Assembly (NCBI GenBank): GCA_963729935.1
Contig: CAVSPW010000002.1
Location: 124,001-188,000, forward strand
Length of the DNA: 64,000 nt
Reading direction: 5' to 3'
Source of the DNA: CAIKMD01 sp963729935
GTDB taxonomy: Bacteria; Pseudomonadota; Alphaproteobacteria; ATCC43930; CGMCC-115725
Shown here: positions 62,051 to 64,000 of the stretch, piece after piece
How the letters are laid out: every line of letters starts with the position of its first letter
Numbering within the stretch: position 1 is the stretch's first letter
Notes under the pieces: model-generated
Database searches by the model: none
The model's input: the letters and a program-made list of their open reading frames with translations, nothing else
What the model was told of the DNA's origin: nothing
Position numbers and translations under genes: made by a program

Positions 62051-62724
62051 CGCGCCCCCCTCAGAGGCCTACCGCCCAGTCTCATGGCGAACTTATTCAG
62101 CCGATATTCCCGGATGATGGGCAATAAAATATCTTAACATTGTCGCCGAATACGCGGAAGCCAAAACGCAACAACTGCCAGGCTTTGGGCATCGACCGCG
62201 GCTCGGCGAGCAACGAACTCGGATATCCGGAGCGAGTCAGAGGCGGCCTTAGGTCTAACACCGTGACGTGTCCGCAAGTTGCCCATAAGCGGACGTTATA
62301 GATTGCGGTCTTCAATGTCGGCGTTGTGCCACCGGCGGCGCTTGTAACGCTGTTTGAACTCGGCCATTGTTCCTTCCAGTCCAACGGCCATCGAGCGAGA
62401 ACAGTCGCCACGGGGTTGGTAAAAGGGAAGTCTTCACATGAACTCGATCTACAAAAAACGCTCTGGCGGCTAGCGCCAGTGCTGCGATGCTCGCGTCCGT
62501 CTGGTTCAGCCCAGGGGCACGGGCGGCAACGCTGGAGCAGCAGGTGGTAGGGGCGTGGGAAACGTGTCCGGGGTGAACAGGCTAACCCCCATGCTCTGTC
62601 CTCCCTAGCCCGGCGAATCCATGCCGCTTTCAGACTAGTCCGGCTGCACAATTGCGATCTATGCTGAACCGCTTGGTACATTTTGACTCGGACCAGTCTT
62701 ATCCGAGTGTGACCCCGACCGGTC
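62051..62724. other. gene-free stretch between Rieske and aldolase genes
   Basis: No supported gene. A very short ORF (22 codons, minus strand, near 62300-62367) is preceded by GAAGGA but is too small to claim. I see no repeat or known element. Confidence 0.5.
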
Positions 62725-63999
62725 TCAATCGTCACCCGATTTGTTGGCACCCGAGCGCGCCAATACGCTTTTTTGGATGTCGTCGAACTGGGAGTCAGAG
62801 AGCGACCATTTGGTGATGGCCGCTTCGTCTTTGACCAAGCGAACCATCTCCGCAATCTGATCTTCAGTGGCGACGATCCCGCTCTTCTCAAGTTTGTCGG
62901 CTACGATCGTCTTGCCGCAGCCGATCCCCAGAATGGCTTCGAGCCCATCGCCGCCCTTGCCGATGACGCGCGGCGCGAACGCGCTGTCCGCGAAAGGCCG
63001 TTCTGTCTCGGCTAGTTTCTTGTGGCGCCAAACGACTTGTCCGGATCCGGTCATAAACATGTTTTCTCCGACGATCGGCTTGTTCCGTGCGATGGGGTGC
63101 TTGGTCAATTCGGCTACGAGCTCGCAGGTCGACGCGATGTGCTTTAAGTCGATTCCGGTGGCCACGCCGAGGAGAAGCTCTAAAGCCATCGCGACCTCTT
63201 CGGTTGCGGCGTTGCCGACGCGCTCACCGATGTTGTTGACCGACGTGTGCACGACCTCGGCGCCGCCCACAACGGCGGCGATCATCATCGCCGTAGCCAA
63301 CCCGTAATCGTTATGACCATGGTGTTCGATCGGGGTTGTCGGTATCCAACTTTTCACTTTGCGCACGAGATAGACGACGGTCCATGGCAAAGCGAAACCC
63401 CGGGTGTCGCTGATGGCGATATGATCTGCGCCGCCCTCGAAAACAAAGGTTTTGAGGGCGCGTTCAAGGAAGTCGAGCGGCGCTCGATAGGTGTCGTACA
63501 CCTGCGCAATCACCGCGAGCCCGTTCTTTTTCGCGTAAGAGATCACGCGGGTTAGCTTGCCGATCGCGTCTGCTTCGCCAAGGCCATAGACTTTCTCATT
63601 GATCCACGGATTGATGCTTTGCGAGATGAGCACCCGGTCCGCGCCTGTCTCTAAGGCAATGTCGATATCCCGCTCGCTCACATGCACCAGGGGGATGATC
63701 TTGGCTTTGAGCTCGCCGCGGCGCTGCATATCCACCAGCTCCTTTGTCAACTCCTTTTCGGCCTCGGACATGTAGGCGCCGTTTTCGATGCTATAGACCC
63801 CGAGCCGGTCCAGCACTTTTGCCACCGTGATCTTTTCTTCTGGTCGCAGATAAACCCGCGGGCTCTGCATAGACTCGCGCAAAGTCACATCGTGGACGTG
63901 TACTCGGCGCGGCAAGGTGAATTGCCGTCGCACCTCATCGACGTGGTTGTAGGGACTGAGCCACCAATCGTCGGTGAGCCAGGGGGTGTCCTTCGTCAT
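62725..63999 (-). CDS. HMG-CoA lyase-like (DRE-TIM metallolyase) protein
   Basis: The 424-residue protein is a DRE-TIM metallolyase related to HMG-CoA lyase and isopropylmalate synthase. The signature VHDVTLRESMQ replaces DxTLRDG, and metal ligands are in HHGHNDYGLA, with VHTSVNNIGERVGNAATEEVAMALE following. The C-terminal part (GSGQVVWRHKKLAE ...) is extended. It may act on a homologue of citramalyl- or HMG-CoA. The start ATG at 63997-63999 is at the window end, and no further upstream part is needed. Confidence 0.82.
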   Translation of the reverse strand: MTKDTPWLTDDWWLSPYNHVDEVRRQFTLPRRVHVHDVTLRESMQSPRVYLRPEEKITVAKVLDRLGVYSIENGAYMSEAEKELTKELVDMQRRGELKAKIIPLVHVSERDIDIALETGADRVLISQSINPWINEKVYGLGEADAIGKLTRVISYAKKNGLAVIAQVYDTYRAPLDFLERALKTFVFEGGADHIAISDTRGFALPWTVVYLVRKVKSWIPTTPIEHHGHNDYGLATAMMIAAVVGGAEVVHTSVNNIGERVGNAATEEVAMALELLLGVATGIDLKHIASTCELVAELTKHPIARNKPIVGENMFMTGSGQVVWRHKKLAETERPFADSAFAPRVIGKGGDGLEAILGIGCGKTIVADKLEKSGIVATEDQIAEMVRLVKDEAAITKWSLSDSQFDDIQKSVLARSGANKSGDD

Positions 64000-64000
64000 G

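Noticed and set aside
62097..62891. 264-codon minus-strand frame overlapping the aldolase end
   Set aside because: It overlaps the aldolase gene in another frame and its sequence has no coding character or domain.

Overview
The window looks like a chromosomal segment of a high-GC alphaproteobacterium. The evidence is the der-bamB-TPR membrane protein-DUF2794 gene order, a hopanoid set (hpnN, hpnJ, hpnI, hpnM), bluB, and many GTG or TTG starts; the genus cannot be read from it. Positions 1-19.2 kb are ordinary chromosome: outer-membrane assembly (bamB), lipid traffic (mlaA, hpnM/mlaC-like, hpnN), hopanoid head-group synthesis (hpnI, hpnJ), isoprenoid supply (ispA), xseB, an HDAC-like deacetylase, bluB, a TAXI binding protein, a flippase-like protein, a metallophosphoesterase and YajQ. 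hpnJ and hpnI each carry one extra base, both inside the same ten-base sequence.

Positions 19.3-33.1 kb are a genomic island inserted in a tRNA-Glu(CTC) gene and bounded by a 17-bp direct repeat (19305-19321 and 33091-33107). It carries a tyrosine integrase, a second short tyrosine recombinase, a divergent stand-alone family A DNA polymerase-like protein, zinc-ribbon proteins, a duplicated small gene, a hemerythrin, an XRE regulator, a ParB-domain protein and a PD-(D/E)XK-like protein. At its right end lies a putative defence block: a class III nucleotide cyclase-like protein, a membrane protein, and an HNH nuclease with a PUA/EVE-like N-terminus.

Positions 33.1-39.7 kb are a second stacked element. 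It has a large serine recombinase whose C-terminus runs through the att repeat, a TumE/TumA toxin-antitoxin pair, and a three-gene XRE-ParA fusion operon cut off by an intact IS3-family element (38417-39661).

Positions 39.7-50.1 kb return to chromosome: a ChrB-domain protein, VOC and FAH-family enzymes, exported proteins of unknown function, a WbuC-type cupin, an orphan flagellar rod-like protein, a tightly overlapping ParA/RHH-like/PAS-like operon, a TraB/GumN protein and a second PAS-like protein.

Positions 50.1-60.6 kb begin with half a tRNA-Thr gene and contain a hydantoinase/oxoprolinase pair (hyuA, hyuB) with a complete ABC importer. Same-orientation IS3-family remnants lie on both sides, followed by a broken Rhs-like tail. 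Positions 60.7-64 kb carry a Rieske oxygenase and an HMG-CoA lyase-like aldolase. No rRNA and no CRISPR array were seen.
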